From assembly GCA_900555545.1 (NCBI GenBank), contig USLQ01000101.1, positions 1-5,173 on the forward strand: a stretch of 5,173 nucleotides of DNA, given 5' to 3'. Position numbers and translations under genes: made by a program. Below, piece by piece: positions 4,606-5,173 of the stretch (the stretch's first letter is position 1; the number at the start of each line of letters is the position of its first letter). Below the pieces are notes generated by a model that worked only from the letters and a program-made list of their open reading frames with translations, was not told where the DNA came from and ran no database searches. The stretch comes from an uncultured Oscillospiraceae bacterium (GTDB taxonomy: Bacteria; Bacillota; Clostridia; Oscillospirales; Acutalibacteraceae).

Positions 4606-5173
4606 AAGTTCTGACTCAGGAGTTTATCCGCACGTTATTTCCGGAGCGCCCGGCGGATGGGAATAAGGGGACGTTTGGCCGGGCGCTGCTGGTGTGTGGT
4701 TCGTATCGGATGCCGGGTGCAGCGTGCATGAGCGCGCAGGCTGCTGTACGCTGCGGGGCTGGGCTTGTGGAACTGGCGTTCCCGGGGAGTGCCTATCCCG
4801 CGATTACCCCCAAGCTGAACGAGCCCGTTCTGCGCCCGTTGAAGGATCAGGGGGGGCAGTTGTGTCTGGAATCTCTTCCGGAGCTGCTGCAGGCGTCCCG
4901 GCAGGCGGATGCAGTTTTGATCGGATGCGGCGTGGGCCGGGGATCGGAGACGGATGCGGCAGTACGCCGCCTGATTGCGGGAATTGAAAAACCATTAGTA
5001 ATTGACGCAGATGGCATAAATATCCTTGCAGAGCATATAGATCTATTGCAGCACCGCTCCGCACCGGCGGTCCTCACTCCGCATCCGGGGGAGATGGGGC
5101 GTCTGATGGGGGTTTCAGCGGCCGCGGTTCAAGCGGACCGGGAGCGGGCGGCGGGATTTTTTGCGTCATACTC
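4602..5173 (+). CDS. nnrD: ADP-dependent (S)-NAD(P)H-hydrate dehydratase, stand-alone YjeF C-terminal family, cut by window edge
   Basis: 190 complete codons are visible; the gene runs off the right edge. The family domain is about 270-290 residues, so roughly two thirds is present. Known role: with ADP (ATP in eukaryotes) it dehydrates the S form of NAD(P)H hydrate, a damaged cofactor, back to NAD(P)H. Seen in order: NKGTFGRALLVCGS (21-34) followed by GAACMSAQAAVRCGAGLV (39-56), the ribokinase-like glycine-rich opening; VLIGCGVGRG (105-114); DADGIN (135-140); and LTPHPGEMGRL (158-168), the signature near the nucleotide and substrate site. The N-terminal epimerase domain (NnrE, YjeF_N) that is often fused to this enzyme is absent: the protein begins about 20 residues before the dehydratase core. 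The ATG overlaps the acpS stop as ATGA and has a near-perfect AGGAGGTG (4589-4596) five bases upstream, inside acpS. The last part of the domain lies beyond the window. A stretch at about 4981-5050 is noticeably richer in A+T than the rest. Confidence 0.93.
   Translation, partial: MKVLTQEFIRTLFPERPADGNKGTFGRALLVCGSYRMPGAACMSAQAAVRCGAGLVELAFPGSAYPAITPKLNEPVLRPLKDQGGQLCLESLPELLQASRQADAVLIGCGVGRGSETDAAVRRLIAGIEKPLVIDADGINILAEHIDLLQHRSAPAVLTPHPGEMGRLMGVSAAAVQADRERAAGFFASY

Noticed and set aside
4694..4987. A 97-codon plus-strand frame and two minus-strand frames across the right end
   Set aside because: They are shadows of nnrD, which reads through the whole region in another frame with all family motifs in order.
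1..5173. Search for a novel system, mobile element, CRISPR array or tRNA gene
   Set aside because: All long coding stretches belong to well-known housekeeping families. I saw no direct-repeat arrays, terminal inverted repeats with a transposase, or cloverleaf-forming sequence.

Overview
The window looks like an ordinary, vegetative stretch of chromosome from an anaerobic member of the Bacillota, most likely a moderately GC-rich Clostridia lineage (Oscillospirales-like; the rank is inferred). The reasons are a T-box tRNA-sensing leader in front of pheST, strong AGGAGG-type ribosome binding sites, sigma-A promoters with extended -10 boxes, Gram-positive-type PheRS subunits, and a desulfoferrodoxin gene, which is typical of anaerobes.

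Layout. A minus-strand block occupies about the first 4.1 kb. In its direction of transcription it holds a promoter (4172-4144), a T-box leader whose specifier codon reads UUC for phenylalanine (about 4137-3873, ending in an intrinsic terminator), pheS (3794-2742, GTG start), pheT (2723-363), and a hairpin terminator (345-311). A separate promoter (244-216) then drives a desulfoferrodoxin gene (168 to beyond base 1), cut by the window edge. Diverging from the T-box promoter, a plus-strand operon starts with a promoter at 4177-4205, then acpS (4240-4605) and, overlapping it by ATGA, a stand-alone NAD(P)H-hydrate dehydratase gene (nnrD, from 4602 past the right edge).

How the genes work together. 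pheS and pheT encode the alpha and beta subunits of phenylalanyl-tRNA synthetase. Their mRNA is completed only when uncharged tRNA-Phe binds the leader and blocks the terminator. acpS activates acyl carrier protein for lipid synthesis, and nnrD repairs damaged NAD(P)H. The two share an operon but not a pathway. Desulfoferrodoxin reduces superoxide and appears to be an independent transcription unit.

I found no mobile element, CRISPR array, tRNA or rRNA gene, and no sign of a novel system. The points most worth a second look are the tightly packed back-to-back promoters (their -35 boxes are 4 bases apart), details of the T-box fold, and family-atypical residues in PheS and AcpS.
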